From Georgenia satyanarayanai (GTDB lineage Bacteria > Actinomycetota > Actinomycetes > Actinomycetales > Actinomycetaceae), in contig NZ_JAMBNZ010000006.1 in NCBI RefSeq assembly GCF_023715365.1, positions 62,001 to 126,000 of the forward strand: DNA of 64,000 bases. The letters are read 5' to 3'. Below are positions 40,324-48,476 of this stretch, in pieces. Below the pieces are notes generated by a model that did no database searches, was not told the origin of the DNA, and saw only the letters and a list, made by a program, of their open reading frames with translations. Numbering within the stretch: the stretch's first letter is position 1; the number at the start of each line of letters is the position of its first letter. The position numbers were made by a program, and so were the translations under genes.

Positions 40324-41294
40324 TGGCCCAGCCTCCTCTCGGTGCGACGGAACCATCGGGTGAAGACCGTCGAGAGCACGAAGATGAACAGGAAGAGCAG
40401 GATCGCGATCGCCGAGGACGTGCCGATGGCGTTGGACGAGCCGGACTCGAAGGCGGTCCGGTAGAAGACGAGCGACAGGACGTCGGTCGCCCCCGCCGGC
40501 GCGCCGGTGGACCCGCCGAGGGCGTAGGGGATCGGGAAGGCCTCCATGGAGAAGATGAAGGTGAGCACGCTGACCGTGCCGATGACCGGTGTCATGAGCG
40601 GCAGCGTGATCGCGAAGAAGCGCTGCGGCCCGGACGCGCCGTCGAGCTCGGCCGCCTCGTCCAACTCGGGCGCGAGCCCGCCGAGGGCCGCCCCGTAGAG
40701 GAGGAGCGGGAAGCCCACCCACTGCCACGCGGTGACGAGGACGACCACCCACAGGGCAGTACCCGGCGTCCCGAGCCACGGCAGTGCGAGGGAGTCCAGG
40801 CCCACCGCCTTGAGGGCGGCGTTGACCGGACCGAACAGCGGGGAGAGCAGCAGTGACCACAGGTAGCCGACGACGAGCGGGCTGACGAGGTAGGGCATCG
40901 TGAACAGCACCTGGAAGAAGCGCCGGAAGCGGGCGCGGCGGTGCAGGATGACGGCGAAGAGCAGGCCCACCGAGTTCTGGACCACCATCGCGCCGAGGAA
41001 CAGCAGGAGGTTGTGCCCGAAGGCCCGCGGCAGCGTGGAGCGGTAGGGCTCGGCGCTGAAGAGGTTGACGAAGTTCGCCAGCCCCACGAAGTCCTCCTGG
41101 CTGGTGCCGCGCCACGAGTACATCGAGTAGGTCACCGCGGTGACCATCGGGTAGAGCACGAAGATGGCGAACAGCACCGCCGCGGGGGCGATGAACAGGA
41201 GCGCGACCCGGGTGGGCAGCGCCGCCGTCGTCAGCCGACGACGACGGCGCTGCCCCGGCTCCACGGCAGCCGTCTGTGCGGGGGTGGTCGTCAC
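40320..41294 (-). CDS. Sugar ABC transporter permease, MalF type
   Basis: The 324-residue permease starts with a basic region (QRRRRRL) and has six spans. The EAA loop APELDEAAELDGASGPQRFFAITLPLMTP lies near residue 210. FYRTAFESGSSNAIGTSSAIAILLFLF near the end is typical of MalF-type sugar permeases. The GTG start overlaps the binding-protein stop by four bases, and its own stop overlaps the MalG-type start. It forms the import channel with that partner for the sugar bound by the upstream lipoprotein. Confidence 0.9.
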   Translation of the reverse strand: MTTTPAQTAAVEPGQRRRRRLTTAALPTRVALLFIAPAAVLFAIFVLYPMVTAVTYSMYSWRGTSQEDFVGLANFVNLFSAEPYRSTLPRAFGHNLLLFLGAMVVQNSVGLLFAVILHRRARFRRFFQVLFTMPYLVSPLVVGYLWSLLLSPLFGPVNAALKAVGLDSLALPWLGTPGTALWVVVLVTAWQWVGFPLLLYGAALGGLAPELDEAAELDGASGPQRFFAITLPLMTPVIGTVSVLTFIFSMEAFPIPYALGGSTGAPAGATDVLSLVFYRTAFESGSSNAIGTSSAIAILLFLFIFVLSTVFTRWFRRTERRLGQ

Positions 41295-42613
41295 TGGCCC
41301 GGGGTGAACCACTCTGCGAGGCCGTCGTTGACGTCCTGCGCGACCTGCGCCGGGTCCTTGTCGCCGAGGAAGAGCTCCTGGACGCCCGCGCCGAGGAGGT
41401 CGGTGCCGCTCGGGTCGCCGTAGCGGAAGTTGACGAGCTGCAGGTAGGGGGCGGGGTTCTCCTGGTAGAGGTCCCACATCTCCTGCATGAGCGGGTCCTC
41501 GAAGGTGACGCCAGGGACGGGGGAGAACTGCTTGAGGTCGTTGGCGACCATCTGCCCGAACTCCTGGGTGGCGAGCCACTTGATGAGCGTCTCGGCCTCC
41601 TCCGGGTGGGTGCTGTTGGCGCTCAGGCCCCAGTTGCCGTCGGCGTAGGCCGGGGTGACGGGGTGGTCGAGGGCCGAGTTCGGCGGCGGCGGCACCTGGA
41701 AGACGCCGAGCTCCATCTCGGGGTTCTCGGCCTGGAAGAAGGCGAGCTCGAAGGAGCCGCCGGGGAACATCGCGGCCTGCTCGGTCGTGAAGAGCACCTG
41801 GGACTCGGTGTAGCTGACGCCGACGACGTTCTCCGGCATGTACTCCTGGACGTCGACGACCGTCTGCAGGGAGTCGACGTAGGCCTGGTCGGTGAGGTCG
41901 GTGTCCCCGGCGAGGACGGCCGCCTCGAACTCCGAGCCTCCGTACTGGGCCGAGCCGAGGATGTCGTGGACGATCGGCATCATCCACGCGTCCAGGCCGC
42001 CGACGGACATCGGGGTGACACCGGCCTCAGCGAGAGTCTCGTTGACCTCGACGAACTCCTCCCACGTCGTCGGCTCCTCGAGGCCGTGCTCCTCGAAGAT
42101 TGCGGTGTTGTAGTACATCTGCAGGGTCTGGGAGGCGAAGGGCACGCCGTAGGTCTGCCCGTCCTCGCGGCCGAGGGCGCCGGCGAGGATCGTCTCGTCG
42201 AACTCGCTCACCTCGGGGACGATGTCGTCCAGCGCCACGAGGTTGCCGCCCTCGACGAGCGGCTGGAGCAGCCCGTAGCTGCGCACCTGCGCGACGTCGG
42301 GGCCGTCGCTGCCGGTGAGGCCCGTCTGCAGGATCTGGTTGTACTCGGTGTTGACAAAGGCCTGGAAGTCGACGGTGATGCAGGGGTTCTCCTCCTCGAA
42401 GACGTCGAAGATCGTCTTGTAGGCGTCGGCGTCCTCGGTGCGCCAGGACCACACGCGCAGGCTGACGTCCTCGGCGCACTCCCCGCCGTCGGCCGTCTGC
42501 TCGGAGCCGGCGTCCTGGTCGTCGGGGTCGGGGGCGTCCGACGACGGCGCGCACGCGGCGAGGAGGAGGAGGCTGGAGACCGCTGTCGCGGCGAAAATGC
42601 GGCGTTGCATCAT
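41291..42613 (-). CDS. Sugar ABC transporter substrate-binding lipoprotein
   Basis: The 440-residue lipoprotein has a short signal (MMQRRIFAATAVSSLLLLA) with lipobox LLAAC near residue 21. The mature binding protein shows VSLRVWSWRTEDADAYKTIFDVFEEEN, GSDGPDVAQVRSYG, YGVPFASQTLQMYYNTAIFEEHG and AAMFPGGSFELAFF, as in CUT1 sugar binders. Two ATG codons (42613, 42610) compete; AAGGGA stands close to both. The start overlaps the murQ stop. Position after murQ suggests that it binds MurNAc or a MurNAc-containing disaccharide or muropeptide. Confidence 0.9.
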   Translation of the reverse strand: MMQRRIFAATAVSSLLLLAACAPSSDAPDPDDQDAGSEQTADGGECAEDVSLRVWSWRTEDADAYKTIFDVFEEENPCITVDFQAFVNTEYNQILQTGLTGSDGPDVAQVRSYGLLQPLVEGGNLVALDDIVPEVSEFDETILAGALGREDGQTYGVPFASQTLQMYYNTAIFEEHGLEEPTTWEEFVEVNETLAEAGVTPMSVGGLDAWMMPIVHDILGSAQYGGSEFEAAVLAGDTDLTDQAYVDSLQTVVDVQEYMPENVVGVSYTESQVLFTTEQAAMFPGGSFELAFFQAENPEMELGVFQVPPPPNSALDHPVTPAYADGNWGLSANSTHPEEAETLIKWLATQEFGQMVANDLKQFSPVPGVTFEDPLMQEMWDLYQENPAPYLQLVNFRYGDPSGTDLLGAGVQELFLGDKDPAQVAQDVNDGLAEWFTPGQ

Positions 42614-43566
42614 GGTTCCCTTCGTGACGGGCTGCTGGGGGTCGGTGCGGACAGGTACTGCACGGCCGTGCGGACGACGCCGTCGGCGGCGGTGAGCGCG
42701 GTGCGGGCGGCAGAGGGGTCGGTCCCGGCGAGGGCCATGACGAGCGCGACCTTGAGGTCGCCGCCCGCCTCCTCGAGCGCGGCCTCGCAGACGGGGCGCT
42801 CCAGGCCGGTGGCCTGGGTGAGGATCGTGACGGTCCGGGCCCGGAGCTTCTCGTTGGTCGCGACCATCGAGACCATGAGGTTGGACCAGGTGCGCCCGAG
42901 CCGGACCATGAGCGCGGTCGAGAAGCTGTGCAGGACGAGCTTCTGCGCGGTGGCCGACTTCATCCGGGTGGAGCCGGTCAGCGCCTCGGGGCCGGTCTCG
43001 AGGACGATCGCGACGTCGACGTCGTCGAGCAGGACCGCGCGCGGGTTGGAGGTGACGAGGGCGGTGAGGGCGCCGCGCTCGCGGGCGTGGGCGAGCGCGC
43101 CGGCCACGTACGGGGTGCGCCCGGACGCCGCGAGGCCGACGACGACGTCGTCCTCGCGCACGTCGGCGACGGAGTCGGCCCCCGCGGTGCGGTCGTCCTC
43201 GACGTTCTCGGCGGCACGCACGATGGCGGGCGGTCCGCCGGCGAGGTGGGCGGTGACGACGCCCTCCTCGAGCCGGAAGGTCGGCAGCAGCTCGGCGGCG
43301 TCGATGACCCCCAGGCGCCCGCTCGTGCCGGCACCGACGTAGTGGACGGTGCCACCGGCGCGGACCCGCTCGGCGGCGCCGTCGACGAGGCGCGCGAGCT
43401 CGGGAAGTGCGGCGGCGACGGCGTCGGGGACGAGCTGGTCCTCGGTGTTGATGAGGGTGAGCAGCTCGAGGGTGCCGACGACGTCGAGGTCGACGGTGCG
43501 GGGGTTGCGCTCCTCGGTGGGCGAGTCGACGGTGACACCCCAGCGGGTGCCCTCTCCTGGCGACAT
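42610..43566 (-). CDS. murQ: N-acetylmuramic acid 6-phosphate etherase
   Basis: The 318-residue SIS-domain enzyme cleaves the lactyl ether of MurNAc-6-phosphate to GlcNAc-6-phosphate and D-lactate. Diagnostic blocks are TEERNPRTVDLDVVGTLELL at the N-terminus, YVGAGTSGRLGVIDAAELLPTF (with the catalytic Glu), AAENVEDDRTAG, GLAASGRTPYV, and GSTRMKSATAQKLVLHSFSTALMVRLG. The length is slightly above the E. coli protein (298). It is the first gene of a five-gene operon with a sugar importer and kinase. The divergent RpiR regulator starts 147 bp away. Confidence 0.95.
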   Translation of the reverse strand: MSPGEGTRWGVTVDSPTEERNPRTVDLDVVGTLELLTLINTEDQLVPDAVAAALPELARLVDGAAERVRAGGTVHYVGAGTSGRLGVIDAAELLPTFRLEEGVVTAHLAGGPPAIVRAAENVEDDRTAGADSVADVREDDVVVGLAASGRTPYVAGALAHARERGALTALVTSNPRAVLLDDVDVAIVLETGPEALTGSTRMKSATAQKLVLHSFSTALMVRLGRTWSNLMVSMVATNEKLRARTVTILTQATGLERPVCEAALEEAGGDLKVALVMALAGTDPSAARTALTAADGVVRTAVQYLSAPTPSSPSRREP

Positions 43567-43625
43567 CGCGACTCCTGTTCGGTGGTGCTCCCGGCGCTGG
43601 GCCCGTGACAGTCTTGCTCCCGAGG

Positions 43626-43654
43626 ACGATGCCGCCTCCTCGGGGGGATGTCAA
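43626..43654 (-). promoter_or_regulatory. Candidate murQ operon promoter
   Basis: A perfect TTGACA (43649-43654, minus strand) is 17 bp from CATCGT (43626-43631), 60 bp before the murQ start. The adjoining AT-rich stretch 43670-43695, with AAAGTTAGTTT, lies between this promoter and the regulator gene and is the best place for an operator. A weak plus-strand -10 TACGAT (43670-43675) could serve the regulator. Confidence 0.45.
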
Positions 43655-43712
43655 GGAGTTACGCCCTAGTACGATTTACGCAAAGTTAGTTTCATCGAGG
43701 AGGATGGACACC

Positions 43713-44588
43713 ATGCCTGAGTCCGCCCCGCCCGACGGCGCCGCCCTCGTCAGCCGGATCGGCGCGCTGCTGCCCGAGCTGCGCCCTGCCGAGCGACGCG
43801 TGGGGGAGGCGGTCGTCGCCGACCCGACCTCCGTGGCCCGGGAGTCCATCACGGCGCTCGCGGAGCGCTGCCGGACGTCCGCGCCCACGGTCGTGCGCTT
43901 CGCCAAGCGGATGGGCTTCTCCGGCTACCCTCAGCTGCGGCTGGCGCTGGCCAAGGCGGCGGGCATCGAGGAGGGGCGCACCGCGCGCGGCCCGATCTCC
44001 GGGACGCTCGACGCGAACGACACCCTCGAGCAGGTGGTCGCCAAGATCGGCTACGCCGACGCGCGCGCCGTCGAGGACACGACCGCGATGCTCGACATCC
44101 CCGCCCTCGAGGCGGCCGTCGACGCGCTCGTCGGCGCGCGCCGCATCGACATCATCGGTGTCGGGGCCAGTGGCGTCACCGCGATGGACCTGTGCCAGAA
44201 GCTCTCACGCCTCGGCCTCAGCGCCGTCCACCACCAGGACCGTCACGCCGCCCTCACCGCGGTGTCGCTGCGCGGGCCCGGCGACGTCGTCATCGCCGTC
44301 TCCCACTCCGGCAGCACCCCCGACGCGATCGCGCCCACGCGCCTGGCCGCCGAGCAGGGCGCGACGACGGTCGCCCTCACCAACCACCCCGGCTCCAAGC
44401 TCGCGCAGATCGCGGACATCGCGCTCGTGACGACCACCCGGGAGACGACCTTCCGCTCGGGTGCGATGGCGAGCCGGATCGCCCAGCTCGTCGTCGTCGA
44501 CTGTGTGTTCGTCGGGGTGGCGATGCGGGACATGCCCGCCACCCGCTCCGCCCTCGACGCCAGCTTCAAGGCCGTCGCCGACCTGTAG
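43713..44588 (+). CDS. RpiR/MurR family transcriptional regulator
   Basis: The 291-residue regulator has an N-terminal RpiR helix-turn-helix (residues 1-80; LRPAERRVGEAVVADPTSVARESITALAERCRTSAPTVVRFAKRMGFSGYPQLR) and a C-terminal sugar-phosphate-binding SIS domain (IIGVGASGVTAMDLCQKLSRLG, VVIAVSHSGSTPDAI). Family members such as MurR sense MurNAc-6-P. It is divergent from murQ and most likely controls that operon. The ATG at 43713 was chosen because GGAGG lies nine bases upstream; an ATG at 43704 abuts the ribosome site. Confidence 0.88.
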   Translation: MPESAPPDGAALVSRIGALLPELRPAERRVGEAVVADPTSVARESITALAERCRTSAPTVVRFAKRMGFSGYPQLRLALAKAAGIEEGRTARGPISGTLDANDTLEQVVAKIGYADARAVEDTTAMLDIPALEAAVDALVGARRIDIIGVGASGVTAMDLCQKLSRLGLSAVHHQDRHAALTAVSLRGPGDVVIAVSHSGSTPDAIAPTRLAAEQGATTVALTNHPGSKLAQIADIALVTTTRETTFRSGAMASRIAQLVVVDCVFVGVAMRDMPATRSALDASFKAVADL

Positions 44589-44695
44589 CCCCGCGCCCTC
44601 CCGCCGACAGCTCACGTGGTACCGGCCCCCGGGGCAGCGTGGCGAGGGGACGCCGGCGGTGCGGAAGGCGCGACGCCCCGGTCTAGCATCCACAG

Positions 44696-45532
44696 ATGCG
44701 CACCGTGCCGGCAGTCGCCCTCGCGGCCGGGCTCGTCATGGCGTCGTGCGTCGGGTGCGTGTCCCCCGACGACGTCGCTCGCGACAGGACCTCACCTCCC
44801 CTCCCCCCCACCTCGGGTGCCTTCGACTACCAGCTCGGCACGGCATACGGCGAGCCGGGCGAGCTCGACGTCGTGGTGCGCGACGGCGCGGCCGATCCCC
44901 TCGAGGGCGCCTACAACGTCTGCTACGTCAACGGCTTCCAGACGCAGCCCGGCACGTTGCCCGACTGGGAGCGCCACCGCCCCGAGGCGCTCCTGCGCGA
45001 GGACGACGGTGCCCCGGTCGTCGATCCCGACTGGCCCGACGAGGCCGTCCTCGACCCGTCCACGCCCGGGCAGCGCGAGGAGATTGTCGCCGTCGTGGCC
45101 CCGCTGATCGACGGGTGCGCGGCGGCGGGGTTCGACGCCGTCGAGATCGACAACCTCGACACCTTCCTCCGCTTCGACGGCGTGGACCGTGACGGCGCGC
45201 TCGCCCTCGCCCGGGTGTACGCGGACCGGGCGCACGCCCATGGGCTCGCGATCGCGCAGAAGAACGCGGCGGAGCTCGGCGCTGCCGGCCGCGACGACGT
45301 CGGGTTCGACCTCGCCGTCGTCGAGGAGTGCGCAGCGTTCGAGGAGTGCGCCGCCTACCGGGCCGTCTACGGACCCCACGTCTTGCAGGTCGAGTACGTC
45401 GGCGACGACGACCCCTCGCCCACGGAGCTGTGCACGGGTGAGGAGCGCGCCCCGCTGACCATCGTGCGCGACCGGCTCCTCGTCGGGCCGCACGAGGAGG
45501 GATACGTCCGCGAGCAGTGCCCGACGGCGTAG
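44696..45532 (+). CDS. GH114 endo-alpha-1,4-polygalactosaminidase-like lipoprotein
   Basis: The 278-residue protein has a lipoprotein-type signal (lipobox MASC near residue 18) and a TIM-barrel domain of the GH114 (DUF297) family. Signs are FDYQLGTAYGEPGELDVVVRD, YNVCYVNGFQTQPG, GFDAVEIDNLDTFL with the likely catalytic acids, and AIAQKNAAELG. Characterised GH114 members cut polygalactosamine. It follows the RpiR gene by about 107 bp on the same strand, so an amino-sugar polymer substrate fits the neighbourhood. Substrate specificity here is inferred. Confidence 0.82.
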   Translation: MRTVPAVALAAGLVMASCVGCVSPDDVARDRTSPPLPPTSGAFDYQLGTAYGEPGELDVVVRDGAADPLEGAYNVCYVNGFQTQPGTLPDWERHRPEALLREDDGAPVVDPDWPDEAVLDPSTPGQREEIVAVVAPLIDGCAAAGFDAVEIDNLDTFLRFDGVDRDGALALARVYADRAHAHGLAIAQKNAAELGAAGRDDVGFDLAVVEECAAFEECAAYRAVYGPHVLQVEYVGDDDPSPTELCTGEERAPLTIVRDRLLVGPHEEGYVREQCPTA

Positions 45533-45580
45533 CGCCGGCGCGAGGGCACGGGTGACGCCTTCGCCGCTAGCATCACGCGG

Positions 45581-46570
45581 GTGGACACAGTGCGGTGGGG
45601 CATCATCGGCGTCGGGAACGTCACCGAGGTCAAGAGCGGACCCGGCTTCCAGCAGGCGGAGCGGTCCTCGCTCGTCGCCGTCATGCGCCGCGACGGTGAG
45701 AAGGCCGCCGACTACGCCCGTCGTCACGGTGTCCCTCGCTGGTACGCCGACGCCGACGCCCTCATCCACGACGACGAGGTCGACGCCGTCTACGTCGCCA
45801 CCCCGCCCGACTCCCACCGCGACTACGCGGTCCGCGTGCTCGAGGCCGGCAAGCCCGTCTACGTCGAGAAGCCGATGGCCCGTACCACCGCCGAGTGCGA
45901 GGAGATGATCGCCGCGGCCGAGCGCACGGGTCTGCCCCTGTTCGTCGCGTACTACCGCCGCGCCATGCCGCGCTTCGTCACCGTCAAGCAGATGCTCGAC
46001 GACGGAGTCATCGGCACCGTCCACGCCGTCGCCGTGCACGCGTCCAAGCCGGCCGTCATCGACGACGGCGCGGACTGGCGGGTGCGCCCGGAGGTGAGTG
46101 GCGGCGGGCACTTCGTCGACCTCGCCTCCCACACCCTCGACCTCCTCGACCACCTCCTCGGGCCGGTCGCGACGGTGACCGGGCACGCCACGCGCTTCGG
46201 CCGGGCGACGCTGGCCGAGGACGTCGTCAGCGCGTCCTTCCAGCTGGAGTCCGGGGCACTCGGCAGCGGCCTGTGGAGCTACGGCACCCAGGAGGAGCGC
46301 GACGAGGTCCGCATCCTCGGCTCGGCCGGGTCGCTGCAGTTCTCCACCTTCGGCCAGGAGCCGATCCTCCTCACCACCGCCGACGGTGAGCGCCGCATCG
46401 AAGCGCCCTACCCGGCCACCGTGCAGCTGCCGCTCATCCAGACGGTGGTGGACGAGCTGACCGGGCACGGCACGTGCCCGAGCACCGGGCGCAGTGCGCT
46501 GCGCACCGCCCGGGTCGTCGACGCCCTGCTCGCCGACTACCGCGCCGCGAACGGCATCGCGCTGCCCTGA
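45581..46570 (+). CDS. Gfo/Idh/MocA family oxidoreductase
   Basis: The 329-residue NAD(P)-dependent sugar dehydrogenase has the Rossmann start RWGIIGVGNVTEVKSGPGF. DAVYVATPPDSHRDYAV and VYVEKPMARTTAECEEM carry the EKP motif, and the C-terminal part has HFVDLASHTLDLLDHLLG with a catalytic His. A GTG start at 45581 lies 49 bp after the GH114 stop, so the two may be cotranscribed. It may process sugars from the neighbouring hydrolase; the real substrate is unknown. Confidence 0.87.
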   Translation: MDTVRWGIIGVGNVTEVKSGPGFQQAERSSLVAVMRRDGEKAADYARRHGVPRWYADADALIHDDEVDAVYVATPPDSHRDYAVRVLEAGKPVYVEKPMARTTAECEEMIAAAERTGLPLFVAYYRRAMPRFVTVKQMLDDGVIGTVHAVAVHASKPAVIDDGADWRVRPEVSGGGHFVDLASHTLDLLDHLLGPVATVTGHATRFGRATLAEDVVSASFQLESGALGSGLWSYGTQEERDEVRILGSAGSLQFSTFGQEPILLTTADGERRIEAPYPATVQLPLIQTVVDELTGHGTCPSTGRSALRTARVVDALLADYRAANGIALP

Positions 46571-46574
46571 GGCG

Positions 46575-47183
46575 TCAGCGTGCGCCGAGCGCGCGCAGCC
46601 GCTCCGTGAGGCCGAGCCGCACGGTGGGCCACTCCCGGTCGATGACCGAGAAGACGACGACGTCACGGACGGTGCCGTCGCGCCACACGTCGTGGTTGCG
46701 CAGGACGCCGTCCTGCTTCGCGCCGAGCGCGGCGATCGCGCGGCGGGAGCGGTGGTTGTGCCAGTGGGTGCGCAGCTCGACGGCGATGCAGCCGAGCGTC
46801 TCGAAGGCGTGCGTGAGCTGGAGCAGCTTCGCCTCGGTGTTGACGCCGGAGCCCTGGGCGCTCGCGGCGATCCACGTCGAGCCGATCTCCAGCCGGCGGT
46901 CGTCCTCGCGGAGGTTGAGGTAGGTCGTGACGCCGAGGGCGGCGCCGTCGGCGTTGCGTCGCAGCACCCACGGCACCCCGCGACCGGCGGCGTGCTGGGC
47001 CAACCTGGCCGCGACGTCGTCGTGCATCGACTCGGGGGAGGGGACGCGGGTGTACCAGAGCTCGTGGAGGCGCCCGTCCTGCACGGCCGTGGCCAGCTCG
47101 TCCGCGTGGTCGAGCCGCAGCGGCTCGAGCGTGACGAGGGTGCCGACGAGGGTGGGGGCCGCAGCGAAGCTCACACCGCGCAT
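46575..47183 (-). CDS. GNAT family N-acetyltransferase
   Basis: The 202-residue acetyltransferase shows the RimJ/RimL-like order LVTLEPLRLDHADELATA, GVTTYLNLREDDRRLEIGSTWIA, and the acetyl-CoA loop with QGSGVNTEAKLLQLTHAFETLG. Then come RTHWHNHRSRRAIAALGAKQDGVLRNH and a C-terminal strand. The ATG at 47183 gives a normal length; a GTG at 47174 is an alternative. It converges with the Gfo/Idh/MocA gene (4 bp gap) and is divergent from the flavoprotein gene. The acetyl acceptor is unknown. Confidence 0.85.
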   Translation of the reverse strand: MRGVSFAAAPTLVGTLVTLEPLRLDHADELATAVQDGRLHELWYTRVPSPESMHDDVAARLAQHAAGRGVPWVLRRNADGAALGVTTYLNLREDDRRLEIGSTWIAASAQGSGVNTEAKLLQLTHAFETLGCIAVELRTHWHNHRSRRAIAALGAKQDGVLRNHDVWRDGTVRDVVVFSVIDREWPTVRLGLTERLRALGAR

Positions 47184-47246
47184 CCTAGGGATCGCGACGA
47201 CGGTTGCGGACGGAAGGAAGCGGCAGCCCGGCGCGTTGACGGAGAC

Positions 47247-48377
47247 ATGCCCCCAGTCCTCCTCGACCAGCCCCACCGCGCCCTGGGCCGCGACGAGACC
47301 GCGCACGCGGCCGACGTCGTCGTCATCGGCGCGGGCCAGGCGGGTCTGTCCGCGGCCTACCACCTGCAGCGACGCGGCTACCGGTCCGCGCTGGGGACGG
47401 GTACGCGCAGCTTCGTCGTTCTCGACGGCGAGGACGGGCCGGGCGGGGCGTGGCGCCACCGCTGGGACTCGCTGCGGATGGCGACCGTCAACGGCATCCA
47501 CGACCTGCCGGGCATGGAGCAGGTACCGCCGGACGCGCAGGAGCCGTCGAACACCGCGCTGCCCCGGTACTTCGCCGAGTACGAGGACCGCTTCGCGCTG
47601 CCGGTCGTGCGGCCGGTGCGCGTGGAGTCGGTCGAGCGGGCCGACGACGACCCGCGCGGCCCGCTGCGCGTGCGCACCGACCGCGGCACCTGGACGGCCG
47701 GCGCCGTCGTCAACGCCACCGGCACCTGGCAGCGCCCGTACTGGCCGTACTACCCGGGACGCGAGACCTTCCTGGGCCGTCAGCTCCACACCGCGGACTA
47801 CGTCAGCGCCGAGGAGTTCCGCGGGCGGCACGTGGTCGTCGTCGGTGGCGGGATCTCGGCTGTCCAGCTCCTCGACGAGCTCTCGCAGGTCACCTCGACG
47901 ACGTGGGTCACCCGCCGTGAGCCCGTGTGGCGCGAGGGCTCCTTCGGACCCGACGAGGGCCGTGAGTCGGTGGCCCTGGTCGAGGAGCGGGTGCGGGCCG
48001 GGCTGCCGCCCGGCTCCGTGGTGAGCGTGACCGGCCTGCTGTGGACACCGTCGCTCCGGGCGGCCGCGCGGCGCGGTGCGCTGGACCGCCGGCCCATGAT
48101 CGAGCGGATCGTGCCCGACGGCGTGCGCTGGGCTGACGGCACCGAGCAGGCCGCCGACGTCATCCTGTGGGCGACCGGCTTCCGTGCCCAGCTCGACCAC
48201 CTCGCGCCGCTGCGGCTGCGTGGCCGCGGCGGCGGGATCGTCATGGACGGCACCCGGGTGTCCGACGAGCCGCGCGTGCACCTCGTCGGGTATGGGCCGT
48301 CCTCGTCCACGATCGGTGCCAACCGCGCCGGTCGGGACGCCGTCCGGGAGATCGACGCGCTGCTCGCCCAGCAGTAG
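47247..48377 (+). CDS. FAD-dependent NAD(P)H-type monooxygenase/oxidoreductase
   Basis: The 376-residue flavoprotein has an FAD Rossmann site VVVIGAGQAGLSAAYHLQRRG near residue 24 and GPGGAWRHRWDSLRMATVNGIHDLPG, as in flavin monooxygenases. A second NAD(P) site VVVVGGGISAVQLLDEL follows near residue 195, and a terminal ATGFRAQLDHLAPL is the family's ATG motif. The length and motif order resemble FAD monooxygenases such as CzcO-like proteins. It stands alone and ends at a compound hairpin shared with the convergent gene. The substrate is unknown. Confidence 0.85.
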   Translation: MPPVLLDQPHRALGRDETAHAADVVVIGAGQAGLSAAYHLQRRGYRSALGTGTRSFVVLDGEDGPGGAWRHRWDSLRMATVNGIHDLPGMEQVPPDAQEPSNTALPRYFAEYEDRFALPVVRPVRVESVERADDDPRGPLRVRTDRGTWTAGAVVNATGTWQRPYWPYYPGRETFLGRQLHTADYVSAEEFRGRHVVVVGGGISAVQLLDELSQVTSTTWVTRREPVWREGSFGPDEGRESVALVEERVRAGLPPGSVVSVTGLLWTPSLRAAARRGALDRRPMIERIVPDGVRWADGTEQAADVILWATGFRAQLDHLAPLRLRGRGGGIVMDGTRVSDEPRVHLVGYGPSSSTIGANRAGRDAVREIDALLAQQ

Positions 48378-48388
48378 CGGGCGGGATC

Positions 48389-48466
48389 CGGCCCTCGGCG
48401 GGACGGGGGGTACGCCCTCGATCGTGCCGAGGGCCGGACTCCTTGGGAGAAGTCCGGCCCTCGGCG
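48389..48466. terminator. Three-arm inverted repeat between convergent genes
   Basis: CCGGCCCTCGGC occurs at 48389-48400 and again within 48452-48466, and its complement lies between them at 48427-48438. The middle arm can pair with either side: 12 bp with the left copy or 15 bp (48427-48441 with 48452-48466). It can serve as terminator for both convergent genes. Alternative folding could have a regulatory effect. Confidence 0.6.
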
Positions 48467-48476
48467 GGGAGGACGG

